Shown here piece by piece: positions 1-6,640 of a stretch of DNA of 8,307 nt. Made by a program: the position numbers and the translations under genes. This stretch comes from an uncultured Desulfovibrio sp. (GTDB taxonomy: Bacteria; Desulfobacterota; Desulfovibrionia; Desulfovibrionales; Desulfovibrionaceae), in the NCBI GenBank assembly GCA_946490455.1, contig CAMLXE010000065.1:1-8307 (forward strand). Reading direction: 5' to 3'. Numbering within the stretch: position 1 is the first letter of the stretch; every line of letters begins with the position of its first letter. The notes beneath the pieces were generated by a model. That model saw nothing but the letters and a program-made list of their open reading frames with translations, searched no databases and was not told where the DNA came from.

Positions 1-63
1 CAACATGCGCTGAATCTGCAATTCCTGCGCCGTCTGCTCTGACATGCTTGAATAATCGGCCAT
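1..63 (-). CDS. Start of the next baseplate gene (partial, possibly spike)
   Basis: Only the first 21 codons lie in the window: MADYSSMSEQTAQELQIQRM and one further Leu, after which the gene runs off the left edge. The ATG at 63-61 follows the hub stop by three bases, and AAGG lies about eight bases upstream. The peptide is polar and looks like a helical or flexible N-terminus. In related tails the gene after the hub often encodes a Gp138-like or gpV-like membrane-puncturing spike. That identity is inferred from order only; 21 residues carry no diagnostic motif. Confidence 0.55.
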   Translation of the reverse strand, partial: MADYSSMSEQTAQELQIQRML

Positions 64-66
64 AGC

Positions 67-969
67 TCAAACCTTTATTCCCAGCAGGTAACTTTCAAGA
101 TCCATTGTCCACGCATCAGAATAGGCATCCATGGCAATATTCAGCGTATGCACACGATATGAGCCTGAAAGCGACTTGTTCAGCGTCGAGGCAATTTCAA
201 CGGATGAACCAACGGAAATGCCGGGAATATACAATGCCTTGATTCTGACTCCTGTCGTAATCTGGAAAGGTCCGGTCAGAATGGGCGTAATGCTGACAAG
301 CCCGCTCTTCACGCCGTCAAATCTGTATGTGGATGGGAGCTGGAACCTGTCGCCGATACAAACAAGTTTCCCGTCATTGATTGACCACGAAAATCCATAT
401 TCTTCGGCAAGGTCTGTAAGAGCCTGTTTTGTCGTCCCCTGACAGCTCCAGCCCCTGCCCCCTATCCTGCCTTCCACGCCACTGAAATTGGCCTTATCGA
501 CAATTACGCCGGGCAAATCCTTTCCAAGCTGTTCGATAACGGTTGTTATGGGTGTTGCCGGTCCAAATGTTGCGGAGCTTGCGCCTTGTGCCAAAGCTCC
601 GTAGCCTGGCAAACACATAATATGTGTGACAACATCCGGCCCTTTCTTCTCTGATGTGACGTTGACGACGGAACCCTGAAATACCGTCCGCAAGTCTGTA
701 TTCTTCCATCCTGCTTCAAGTGTGAGCTTGGTCAGGCTCTTCTTGATAGCATTTCGCGTATCGACAGAGAGATTGTACACGTCAATGACAGACGGATGCG
801 GAATAACCATAATAGTTTTCTGGATATTCGCGGAAACTCTCAGTCCGTTCAGCGTTCCGTCACTCAGAAACTGGACAACTGGCCCGTTCTTCACGCCACG
901 GTATTCTTCGAGCGGACCAAGCGTAACGCGGATCTTTCTGAGCCATGGGCGATTTGGTGTTTCAGCCAC
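67..969 (-). CDS. Baseplate hub protein (gp27/gpD-like)
   Basis: A 300-residue protein with the layout of phage baseplate hub / late control D proteins. An N-terminal beta domain covers about residues 1-120 (strands around RKIRVTLGPL, LRVSANIQKTIMVIPHPS and LRTVFQGSVVNVTSEKKGPD). A helical middle has ITTVIEQLGKDL and QALTDLAEEYGFSWSINDG (182-200). The C-terminal beta part has the GISVGSSVEIASTLNKSLSG stretch (250-269) and YRVHTLNIAMDAYSDAWTM. The hub is a trimer that closes the tube end and holds the spike. It starts with GTG, not ATG, at 969-967. GGAGG at 980-976, six bases upstream, supports that start; it is made by the two Gly codons at the end of the plug gene. The gene stops three bases before the next ATG. 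Confidence 0.85.
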   Translation of the reverse strand: MAETPNRPWLRKIRVTLGPLEEYRGVKNGPVVQFLSDGTLNGLRVSANIQKTIMVIPHPSVIDVYNLSVDTRNAIKKSLTKLTLEAGWKNTDLRTVFQGSVVNVTSEKKGPDVVTHIMCLPGYGALAQGASSATFGPATPITTVIEQLGKDLPGVIVDKANFSGVEGRIGGRGWSCQGTTKQALTDLAEEYGFSWSINDGKLVCIGDRFQLPSTYRFDGVKSGLVSITPILTGPFQITTGVRIKALYIPGISVGSSVEIASTLNKSLSGSYRVHTLNIAMDAYSDAWTMDLESYLLGIKV

Positions 970-971
970 AG

Positions 972-1355
972 CTAGCCTCCCCAGACAAGACCAAACGTTG
1001 TGCCTACATCGTCCATCGGGTCACCATTCGTGAAAACATAGTCCGTATCTCCCGGCGGGAACCAGAGGACATACAGCGTGAGACCCGGCGCGTCCTCGGC
1101 TCCCGGACTGCCTTCTGACAGATAGACAATGGCATTCGTGTCAGCAAAGGTATTGCCGTACCCTTTAAGCAAATTGATACATCCGGGAACCAGCTTGATA
1201 CCATTTGCCAGAGGGGCGTTGTTCGCGTCCCTGATGTCCATCAGCCAGTATCTCCCCTGTCCAAGGACATAATAGACGCGGAAATTATAGGTCACACCTT
1301 CAAGCGTCACGGTGAACAGGCGTTCACCGTCGGAAGTCAGAGGAAGCATCAGCAT
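972..1355 (-). CDS. Baseplate plug protein (DUF6983 / Pam3 gp18-like)
   Basis: A 127-residue, beta-rich protein that looks like the baseplate plug of DUF3383-type myophages (cyanophage Pam3 gp18 family, DUF6983). Typical parts are MLPLTSDGERLFTVTLEGVTYNF at the start (up to residue 25), YYVLGQGRYWLMDIRDAN (28-45), and PLANGIKLVPGCINLLKGYG (48-67), then a strand pair and Gly-rich end. The plug occludes or joins the distal tube inside the hub. The gene must start at ATG 1355. A longer open frame upstream to 1538 runs antisense-like through the previous gene and has a low-complexity Arg/Gln composition, so I discard it. A second ATG at 1349 is also possible. GAGA lies about eight bases before 1355. 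The end carries the ribosome site of the next gene. Confidence 0.82.
   Translation of the reverse strand: MLMLPLTSDGERLFTVTLEGVTYNFRVYYVLGQGRYWLMDIRDANNAPLANGIKLVPGCINLLKGYGNTFADTNAIVYLSEGSPGAEDAPGLTLYVLWFPPGDTDYVFTNGDPMDDVGTTFGLVWGG
976..980 (-). promoter_or_regulatory. GGAGG ribosome binding site deciding the hub GTG start
   Basis: A perfect GGAGG lies six bases before the GTG at 969. It is contained in the final Gly-Gly codons of the plug gene, so the plug C-terminus and the hub ribosome site share bases. This supports GTG as the true start and suggests that hub translation is coupled to the plug. Confidence 0.7.
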
Positions 1356-1371
1356 TGCGGTTTCTCGAATG

Positions 1372-1971
1372 TTAAAGATTGTCCCACCAGCGCTTGAATG
1401 AATCGTATGCCTGAGAGGCAACAGAACTCGATTCCTTTGCCGTTGCTTCAACCTGCCCGGCATTGACCGGACCTGTCGCTGTCTTTGCGGCCACACCCTT
1501 TGTTTTTCCTGCCGTTTTCCCGACCTGCTGCAATTCAACGTAGTGAACCTTCTGAAAAATACAGTTTGCCGTGAACGCTCCCTTGTATGGCGCGGCGTGA
1601 ACAGGCTGAAAGTTGGTCAGAACCATGTCCGGATAAATGGCGTGTTCGGTAACCAGCTCTACCGGCTCGCGCGTATTCCACATTTCCACAAACAGGTCGA
1701 ACGCCGAGAGCGCTGCGGAATTTTGCGCCGTATTCGTGACTCCGATTGTCACTGCAACTTTTTCAGGTTGCAGAATGACATGGTCCGACACAACAGAACC
1801 GCTTTCCAGCGCGAGACTTGTCATCTGCGCCTGATACTGATGTGTCTCGGATTCCTTGACGGATACGTTGATTCCTGCAACCACAGTGCCGCGCCGCACA
1901 ATGGCCGGGGCCATCTGGTTCGCGGCAAACATGGTGATTCTGTCGGTAACGCTGTTTATTGGAAGTCCCAT
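1372..1971 (-). CDS. Dit-like baseplate protein (N-terminal Dit domain)
   Basis: A 199-residue protein with the look of the Dit-like phage tail N-terminal domain found in Gram-negative phages. The central part has strands SVVSDHVILQPEKVAVTIGV (residues 59-78), which match the family pattern of S.H....P.....I, then a helix LSAFDLFVEMWNTREPVELV (88-107), and a beta hairpin with YPDMVLTNFQPV (113-124). Residues 150-180 form a Lys/Ala/Thr/Gly-rich linker, probably disordered. The C-terminus has the amphipathic helix VASQAYDSFKRWWDNL. Dit proteins form the ring joining the tail tube to the baseplate hub. The ATG begins one base after the tape measure stop, without a strong ribosome site, so coupled translation is likely. 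An upstream in-frame stop leaves no longer start. Confidence 0.75.
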   Translation of the reverse strand: MGLPINSVTDRITMFAANQMAPAIVRRGTVVAGINVSVKESETHQYQAQMTSLALESGSVVSDHVILQPEKVAVTIGVTNTAQNSAALSAFDLFVEMWNTREPVELVTEHAIYPDMVLTNFQPVHAAPYKGAFTANCIFQKVHYVELQQVGKTAGKTKGVAAKTATGPVNAGQVEATAKESSSVASQAYDSFKRWWDNL

Positions 1972-1972
1972 C

Positions 1973-3508
1973 TCATTGCACCGTCGGAACGTAGATTCCG
2001 GTCATGTTGACAGGTCCTGAGAGGAATCCACGGACATTGTCCATGATTGCCATCGGGTCATAGCCGTTGAAATGGAAATTGTTTGTCTGGTTGTTATTGT
2101 TTGTCGTATTGCTGATTGATTGACTGTTTCCAGGCCTTGTATCTACAGGCTGTTTCTGACCATTCAGATTCACGCCGGAACCTGCAGATTTCACCATGTT
2201 TTCAGCAAACTTTGTTCCACCGTTTTTCTTTATTCTGTCTATGCTGCCGGCTGACCAGCCTTCCGCGTCGAGCTGCCACGCGGCATTGCGTTTCCCCGTT
2301 TCGAGCTGCTTCTTGTCGTAGGCTGCCTTCTCTTCATCGGTCATGTTACCTGTCAGTCTGTTCAGGCTTGCGGCAATGGCTTCAACACCTTCGGCAATCG
2401 TATCAACCACGCCGCCAATGCCGCCCGCAATATTCTTGAGCGTATCCCAGAAGTCCTTGAGTACAGCAATAGCAGCCGGAACAATGCCTTTTGCGAGTGA
2501 AGAGAACAGCCGCGTGAGTTCAGGGAATTTCTCGGTGAAGGCATCAACGAATCGACCAATCATTGATGTCCTGTCGCCGTTCATGAAACTGATGAGATCC
2601 TCAAGAGCAACGGACAAAAGCGTAATAACGGCAACGGCTTTCAATACCGGAAGCAGAAGCGGGGTCAGAGCAAGAGCGACAAGTGCAAGTGCTCCGGCGA
2701 GTGCTTCAGACCATTCAACGTTTTCCAGCATGACCTTACCAAGGTCCCAGAGCGGGCCAAGAGCGCTTTTGGCCTTGCCTTTGAGCATATCAAAGAGCTT
2801 GTTGAGCCGCTCTATTGCCTTACTGAATTCATCAGTCCATTTTTCAATGCGGTTTCGTGCAGCTTCACGGTTTTCAGCAATCCAGTCCTTGAACCATGCA
2901 AGAGCCTTTTCAGCATGAGGAAGAAACGACAGGGCAATACTGTTTCCAAGCGCACGCATCTGCACAGTAAGCCCGGCAAGAGACCGCTTGAACTCGTAGG
3001 CCCGTTTGATGTCTTCCGGTGAAAGAATCGCGCCGACACTGTGCGCTTCTTCTTTCAGCTTCCGGATACCTTCGGAACCTTCACGCAGCAGCCTGACCGT
3101 ATCCGGGGAAATGCCGAGTGCATCGCCCCAGATATTGGCCACGGGAGCCGACATGCCCTTGAACATATCGGCGTAGGATTCAAGATTCCGGCCAGACCAT
3201 GCAGTCTGTTTCTGGAGCTTGGCAAGGTCACTCTGTACGGCGTTTGCCGAAAGCCCCATGCTTTCAGCGGCGTATTGCCATTCCTGCAGACGCTCGGTCG
3301 ATACGCCCGTGGTGTCGCTGAAAATCTGCATCTGCGCCGTTGCGTCTGTAATGCCCCTGAATGAGTTCCAGAGATGATTGACAGACGCAAGCGTTATGGT
3401 CGTGGCCACAACTCCCTTGATACCCTGTGCGAACCGGTCAAGATTCTGCAGGGCCTGCGGCTGCAACTTCACGCCAAGCAATGTGATGAGTTCTTCAACC
3501 TGTGCCAT
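1973..3508 (-). CDS. Tail tape measure protein
   Basis: A 511-residue protein that sets tail length and helps DNA cross the envelope. It follows the chaperone gene as expected. It starts MAQVEELITLLGVKLQPQAL, a beta-like segment typical of tape measure N-termini. Residues 50-260 are mostly alpha-helical, with possible coiled segments (for example 205-240, rich in Lys, Glu, Arg and Trp). Residues 268-305 are strongly hydrophobic and look like one or two membrane segments, with a second Ala/Gly-rich hydrophobic stretch near 340-380. The Asn-rich linker near 465-477 precedes a C-terminal part that may bind the distal tail. At about 0.15 nm per residue this length predicts a tail near 75 nm, short for a myophage. 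AGGA lies seven bases before ATG 3508. Confidence 0.9.
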   Translation of the reverse strand: MAQVEELITLLGVKLQPQALQNLDRFAQGIKGVVATTITLASVNHLWNSFRGITDATAQMQIFSDTTGVSTERLQEWQYAAESMGLSANAVQSDLAKLQKQTAWSGRNLESYADMFKGMSAPVANIWGDALGISPDTVRLLREGSEGIRKLKEEAHSVGAILSPEDIKRAYEFKRSLAGLTVQMRALGNSIALSFLPHAEKALAWFKDWIAENREAARNRIEKWTDEFSKAIERLNKLFDMLKGKAKSALGPLWDLGKVMLENVEWSEALAGALALVALALTPLLLPVLKAVAVITLLSVALEDLISFMNGDRTSMIGRFVDAFTEKFPELTRLFSSLAKGIVPAAIAVLKDFWDTLKNIAGGIGGVVDTIAEGVEAIAASLNRLTGNMTDEEKAAYDKKQLETGKRNAAWQLDAEGWSAGSIDRIKKNGGTKFAENMVKSAGSGVNLNGQKQPVDTRPGNSQSISNTTNNNNQTNNFHFNGYDPMAIMDNVRGFLSGPVNMTGIYVPTVQ

Positions 3509-3511
3509 GAA

Positions 3512-4125
3512 TCAATCCTGTGTCATGCTGAGGCTTCGCATGTAGCTCTCGGTGTACATGTTCCAGTCGGCTATGCGCATGAGCTGAAAGAGATCTGCAA
3601 TGCCAATTCTTCCAAGTTTGATGTCGAGATAGCTGCAAGCCCCTGTTTTGAGAACCTTTGCCAGCATCGCCGCCTCTTCAAATCCCCTTTCGACAGGGAT
3701 ATGGATGGGCGTTTCGTGAAACGTCAGCTGTTCGTCGGCGTACCGGGCAGATTCGGAAAAAAATCCTTCACCTGATGGTAAACAGCCTGAACTCCTGTCT
3801 GAAACATTTCTTCCGGATGCTCACTGAACCAGCTGTTGAAATTGGCATCATCAGCAAGGGAAAGGTTTGTCGGTGTGTAGCATCTGGCAAGAGCTTCTTT
3901 CATCAGTGCCGAGAGATCCACAGCATCAATACCTGAAAGGGCTTTCGTGACATTCTCTGCTGTCAGTTCCGAACGGTTCAGCAGCAATCCGGCAATCGCT
4001 CCGCCAGCGGTTTTGATAACGCGATTCCCGAACGCAATAACTTCAAGCGGTGGAAGCAGCTCAAACCTGTATTCATGCGTTCCGACCTTGAAGCTGCCGA
4101 GACCATCAATCGTTTTTCTGCTCAT
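3512..4125 (-). CDS. Predicted -1 frameshift fusion of tail assembly chaperone (G-T product)
   Basis: The chaperone gene is probably translated into a second, longer product. The zero frame is read for 123 codons up to FF (GAT TTT TTT), then the ribosome slips back one base at 3757. It continues in the -1 frame as TCC GAA TCT and on to TGA at 3514-3512. The T segment adds 81 residues, giving a fusion of 204. It contains FHETPIHIPVERGFEEAAML, then a Lys/Leu-rich helix, and ends near RIADWNMYTESYMRS, a foldable and mixed composition. The -1 frame is open from 3820 but has no ATG, GTG or TTG before the slip site. Its stop lies three bases before the tape measure ATG. Lambda and many other tailed phages make such a minor G-T chaperone. 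I infer the event from sequence alone. Confidence 0.78.
3724..4125 (-). CDS. Tail assembly chaperone, G-type zero-frame product
   Basis: A 133-residue soluble protein in the chaperone slot between the tube and tape measure genes. It is mostly helical. A beta N-terminus (GSFKVGTHEYRFELLPPLE) leads into helices around ALSGIDAVDLSALMKEALAR (62-81) and a C-terminal amphipathic helix (FNSWFSEHPEEMFQTGVQ, 96-113). Such chaperones coat the tape measure and recruit tube subunits; the mature virion lacks them. ATG 4125 has AGGAG eight bases upstream. The last stretch, DFFPNLPGTPTNS, spans the slippery run of seven T at 3763-3757. After the run the zero frame stops within 11 codons, while the -1 frame stays open to 3512. 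The family identity comes from position, size and the frameshift signature, not a recognised motif. Confidence 0.8.
   Translation of the reverse strand: MSRKTIDGLGSFKVGTHEYRFELLPPLEVIAFGNRVIKTAGGAIAGLLLNRSELTAENVTKALSGIDAVDLSALMKEALARCYTPTNLSLADDANFNSWFSEHPEEMFQTGVQAVYHQVKDFFPNLPGTPTNS
3757..3763 (-). other. Slippery heptamer T TTT TTT for programmed -1 frameshift
   Basis: On the coding strand the bases are seven T, framed as X XXY YYZ with respect to the chaperone codons (last T of GAT, then TTT TTT). This is a canonical -1 slippery heptamer. Immediately upstream is AGGTGAAGGA, a ribosome-site-like stretch of the kind that can stimulate slippage, as in dnaX. Downstream hairpins are weak. 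The element lies 11 codons before the zero-frame stop, a common place for tail chaperone shift sites. Confidence 0.8.
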
Positions 4126-4142
4126 CTTATGCGCTCCTGAAC

Positions 4143-4589
4143 TCAGATTCCGGCGAGACTTGCGACAGTATCCGCAATCTGCATGATGTTATTCGTCGTA
4201 TCGTCGGCAGAAACAAGTGTAAACTGGATACCGCCCTGCTTCTTGTCGCCTGTGGCAAGCTGTCCTGGACGTCCAATGTAGGAATCAGTCATAGTCAAAA
4301 GAATCTGCGCTCCGGTACGCACAACGACAGTCACGCCTGCCCCGCCATTTTCCTGCCTTGTCCTGAGCGACTGGAGAAAACCGATTGACCGGGACGTTTC
4401 CCGAAGCGTTATCTGGAGCGTGCTTCCCTGATTTGTCGCAAGGTTGATACCGGGGCCATCCGTTCCCTGCGTTTTGTCCACTTCGCCGCCGTCCCATGTG
4501 TAGACAAGAGGAGCCCCCTCAAAATAGTCCTGAATTGTCACGCCATCGACCGTAACAGTAAGGGCCTTCTGGTTATATACATGCCTCAT
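4143..4589 (-). CDS. Tail tube protein (DUF3277 family)
   Basis: A 148-residue tube subunit that stacks as hexameric rings inside the sheath. The sequence fits the DUF3277 family, which usually follows a DUF3383 sheath. It has HVYNQKALTVTVDGVTIQDY at the start, YTWDGGEVDKTQGTDGPG (about residues 30-47), a long strand and helix through LQITLRETSRSIGFLQSL (58-75), VTVVVRTGAQILLTMTDSYI (86-105), and KKQGGIQFTLVSADDTTN (116-133). Alternating hydrophobic strands and the Gly/Asp loop are typical of tube folds. The length is usual. The ribosome site AAGGAG overlaps the sheath stop and lies eight bases before ATG 4589. The next gene starts 17 bases after the stop. Confidence 0.9.
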   Translation of the reverse strand: MRHVYNQKALTVTVDGVTIQDYFEGAPLVYTWDGGEVDKTQGTDGPGINLATNQGSTLQITLRETSRSIGFLQSLRTRQENGGAGVTVVVRTGAQILLTMTDSYIGRPGQLATGDKKQGGIQFTLVSADDTTNNIMQIADTVASLAGI

Positions 4590-4601
4590 GATTCAAACTC
4601 C

Positions 4602-6092
4602 TTAATTGTAGACGGTCACGGTCAGGGAAACTTTGTGGAAAGCTCCGGCTTCATAGCAGGTGACTTCAATGGGCGGTGCAAGACGTGCCGCGCGATCCGA
4701 AGTCGTAGCGGAGGCAACGGAAGCAGGAGAAATATTGGTGGCCGGAAGTGTTTCAACACCGGTTTCGTTGTCCGTTGTTTCGACTTCTCTGTCTGCGAAC
4801 GTTCCGTTGCGGGTATAGCGGCGGTTAATCTTTGCAACAGCAGAAACAAGAATATCCTGCCCGGCAGAAGTGTATGGGATCTTCTTGTTTCTCAGGAAGA
4901 CATTGAAGACTTCAACCTGCAGTTCTTCCTTGTAGTTCGACAGATTGATGTGGCTGTCCGTGAACCAGGTGTCGGCACCCTGAACCCCTTCACGCACAAC
5001 GCTTGCAGAGTTGCCCATGCTGACGTAGCAGTTGATATTCCTCGAAGCCAGAGCGGAAACCTGTGTCTCTGTCAGCGGTGAAGTTTCAATGCCGGTAAGC
5101 TGCTTGAACTTCATGGTCAGCGTAGAATTTTCAAGCGCATAATTGACGGACATGGCCAGAGCCGCATAGCTCATATCAGGATAGACCTGCGCATTCTCGT
5201 GATAGATGGTGCTTGTCTTGATATAGCCCTTGTTCTGGCAGTAATAGCCAATGTTCGTCGTGTCTGCCGTGTTGTACGCCTGAACGGAATTGGTGCAGGC
5301 CGAGAAATAGGCCTGATCCTGAGCTTCAGCCCAGTCGGCGACGGCTTTCTGCTCTTCCGTATCCCGGTATTGACGGTCAAGAATCCAGCCGAAAACAGCT
5401 CTTCCTGCACAGCGTGCCGCCGTCTGAATCAGACCGATCTCGGAAACAAGGTCACCGGGAGTGTAACCGTTGATTCTTGACGTTGCCGTCGCCTGCGTCA
5501 GCATGAGCAGTTCCGAAACGTCCGTTCCAGAATCAGGCGAAGACGCATAGGTAATATCCGCTCCGTCTCCCGTTTCCACTGTCGCAATCGTCAGCGTTCC
5601 GGCGTCCTCATCGGCAGTGACAGTCGCTTTTCCGGAAAGGGCTGAATTGAGCGCGGATACGACGCCTGAAAGCGTAGCCGACGCTCCAAAATTCAGGTCG
5701 GCAACTGCAACCTCTTCATCAGCGATTGTAATCTTGAACGCGCCATCAGAAATGTTGTTCAGTCTGGAAAGTGTCAGTTCTCCAGAGGCAAGCGTTCCGG
5801 ATGTGGGAGCCGTCACCACGCGACCAACAGCCAGCGTTGCGGGTCTGTCGGATCGGGAGAAAAAGGCCTGTCCGGCGTAATAGGCTTCCGAATTCTGCGG
5901 GACAGCTGCGGTCAGCGCATCCATACTGGAAAAGAACTGCACGCGGTTGTTGTCCGGAAGGAATTCAACACCGGGAGTGACAAAACAAATCATGGTCATA
6001 TCCGTAGCAATTTCAGACTGCGGTCTGGAAATGCTGATCGGAACATCAAGAGAACGGGAAAGAGGCTGTTTTGGGCAGACAACTACAGACAT
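4602..6092 (-). CDS. Contractile tail sheath protein (DUF3383 family)
   Basis: A 496-residue sheath subunit that polymerises around the tail tube and contracts on infection. Recognisable DUF3383 features are an early FVTPGVEFLPDNNRVQFFSS stretch, AVFGWILDRQYRDTE (about residues 232-246), YPDMSYAALAMSVNYALENS (304-323) followed by LTMKFKQLTGIETSPL, VSALASRNINCYVSMG (345-360), the WFTDSHINLSNYKEELQVE segment (376-394) with NKKIPYTSAGQ, and the terminal RLAPPIEVTCYEAGAFHKV (470-488). Between about residues 95 and 205 there is a Thr/Ala/Gly/Asp-rich beta domain, probably exposed on the outside of the sheath. The C-terminal strand VSLTVTVYN is where sheath proteins usually link subunits. The ATG has GGAGG seven bases upstream. 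The gene overlaps the terminator stop by 10 bases and precedes the tube gene by 12. Confidence 0.93.
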   Translation of the reverse strand: MSVVVCPKQPLSRSLDVPISISRPQSEIATDMTMICFVTPGVEFLPDNNRVQFFSSMDALTAAVPQNSEAYYAGQAFFSRSDRPATLAVGRVVTAPTSGTLASGELTLSRLNNISDGAFKITIADEEVAVADLNFGASATLSGVVSALNSALSGKATVTADEDAGTLTIATVETGDGADITYASSPDSGTDVSELLMLTQATATSRINGYTPGDLVSEIGLIQTAARCAGRAVFGWILDRQYRDTEEQKAVADWAEAQDQAYFSACTNSVQAYNTADTTNIGYYCQNKGYIKTSTIYHENAQVYPDMSYAALAMSVNYALENSTLTMKFKQLTGIETSPLTETQVSALASRNINCYVSMGNSASVVREGVQGADTWFTDSHINLSNYKEELQVEVFNVFLRNKKIPYTSAGQDILVSAVAKINRRYTRNGTFADREVETTDNETGVETLPATNISPASVASATTSDRAARLAPPIEVTCYEAGAFHKVSLTVTVYN

Positions 6093-6640
6093 ACGGGTTC
6101 CTCCCGTGGATAGATTGTTTCAGTTCCATTGACTTGCCATTGTGAAGCGTCAAACCAGTCAAGCGGATATGTTCTGCCAAATATGGCGTAAAAAGAGAGG
6201 TCAAAAAAGGCCCGTTGCTGAATCCTTCCGCCATACGACCCGGAAAGATCCGTCACGGTTGAGCAGCCCGAAAAGCCAAGAACACGCCACAGATCAAACC
6301 ATCGTCCGGCTGCTTCAAGGCTGTAACGGACTTCGCTTGCAAGGCTGTATGCCTTCAGGCCGCGCAAGGTGATTCGGACAGTACAAAGCGTTTCATTATC
6401 AAGAGTCTGTATACCCTCTTCCATTTCAGCTTCCGGCGGTATGAAACTTCCGAAATTCTGCGGCAAAAGCTCCTGCTCCTTCCACCATATCGTGGCATAG
6501 ACTCCGGAAGGAGGCCGGGCGTCGGCCTGCGTTTCCACAAGCACACGTCCGCTTTTCCACTGAAAGAATGCGGTCAGGTAATCCACAAGCAGCGTGTTTA
6601 CCGCATCGACAGTCAGAGTCTTTGCAAGCGGCTGGCTCAT
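6083..6640 (-). CDS. Phage neck / tail terminator protein (LIC_12616-type)
   Basis: A 185-residue protein resembling the phage neck terminator gp12-like (LIC_12616) family, which caps the finished tube and sheath and docks the tail onto the head. An N-terminal helix carries LTVDAVNTLLVDYL (about residues 9-22). A strand and loop with IWWKEQELLPQNFGSFIPP (51-69) follow. The middle has beta strands (TVRITLRG), then a Trp/Phe-rich helix (WFDLWRVLGFSG, 114-125), and it closes with RAFFDLSFYAIFGRTY (143-158). Aromatic content is high, as usual for this family. I chose ATG 6640 because GAGG lies eight bases upstream and the start overlaps the previous stop as ATGA. ATG 6658, six codons upstream, has no visible site. 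The last 10 bases overlap the sheath start. Confidence 0.72.
   Translation of the reverse strand: MSQPLAKTLTVDAVNTLLVDYLTAFFQWKSGRVLVETQADARPPSGVYATIWWKEQELLPQNFGSFIPPEAEMEEGIQTLDNETLCTVRITLRGLKAYSLASEVRYSLEAAGRWFDLWRVLGFSGCSTVTDLSGSYGGRIQQRAFFDLSFYAIFGRTYPLDWFDASQWQVNGTETIYPREEPVCL

Noticed and set aside
972..1538. A 188-codon reading of the plug gene starting at 1538
   Set aside because: Its first 61 codons overlap the end of the Dit-like gene in another frame and have Arg/Gln-rich shadow composition. The family-like sequence starts at ATG 1355.
2343..2918. A 191-codon plus-strand open frame opposite the tape measure gene
   Set aside because: Ser/Arg/Ala-rich and repetitive, as expected for the complement of a helical Ala/Leu/Lys-rich gene. 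No recognisable domain.
3512..3723. A pseudogene or sequencing-error frameshift in the chaperone gene
   Set aside because: The break coincides with a canonical slippery heptamer at the expected place in a tail chaperone gene, and the zero frame ends cleanly soon after. Programmed frameshifting is simpler, though a seven-base homopolymer can also carry sequencing errors.
3710..3723. Hairpin CGTTT-CACG-AAACG as the frameshift stimulator
   Set aside because: It starts about 33 bases after the slippery run, well beyond the usual 5-9 bases, and has only five pairs, three of them A-T.
4581..5081. A 166-codon plus-strand open frame opposite the sheath gene
   Set aside because: It is antisense to the conserved C-terminal half of the sheath, and its Cys/Arg/Asn-rich composition looks like a shadow.
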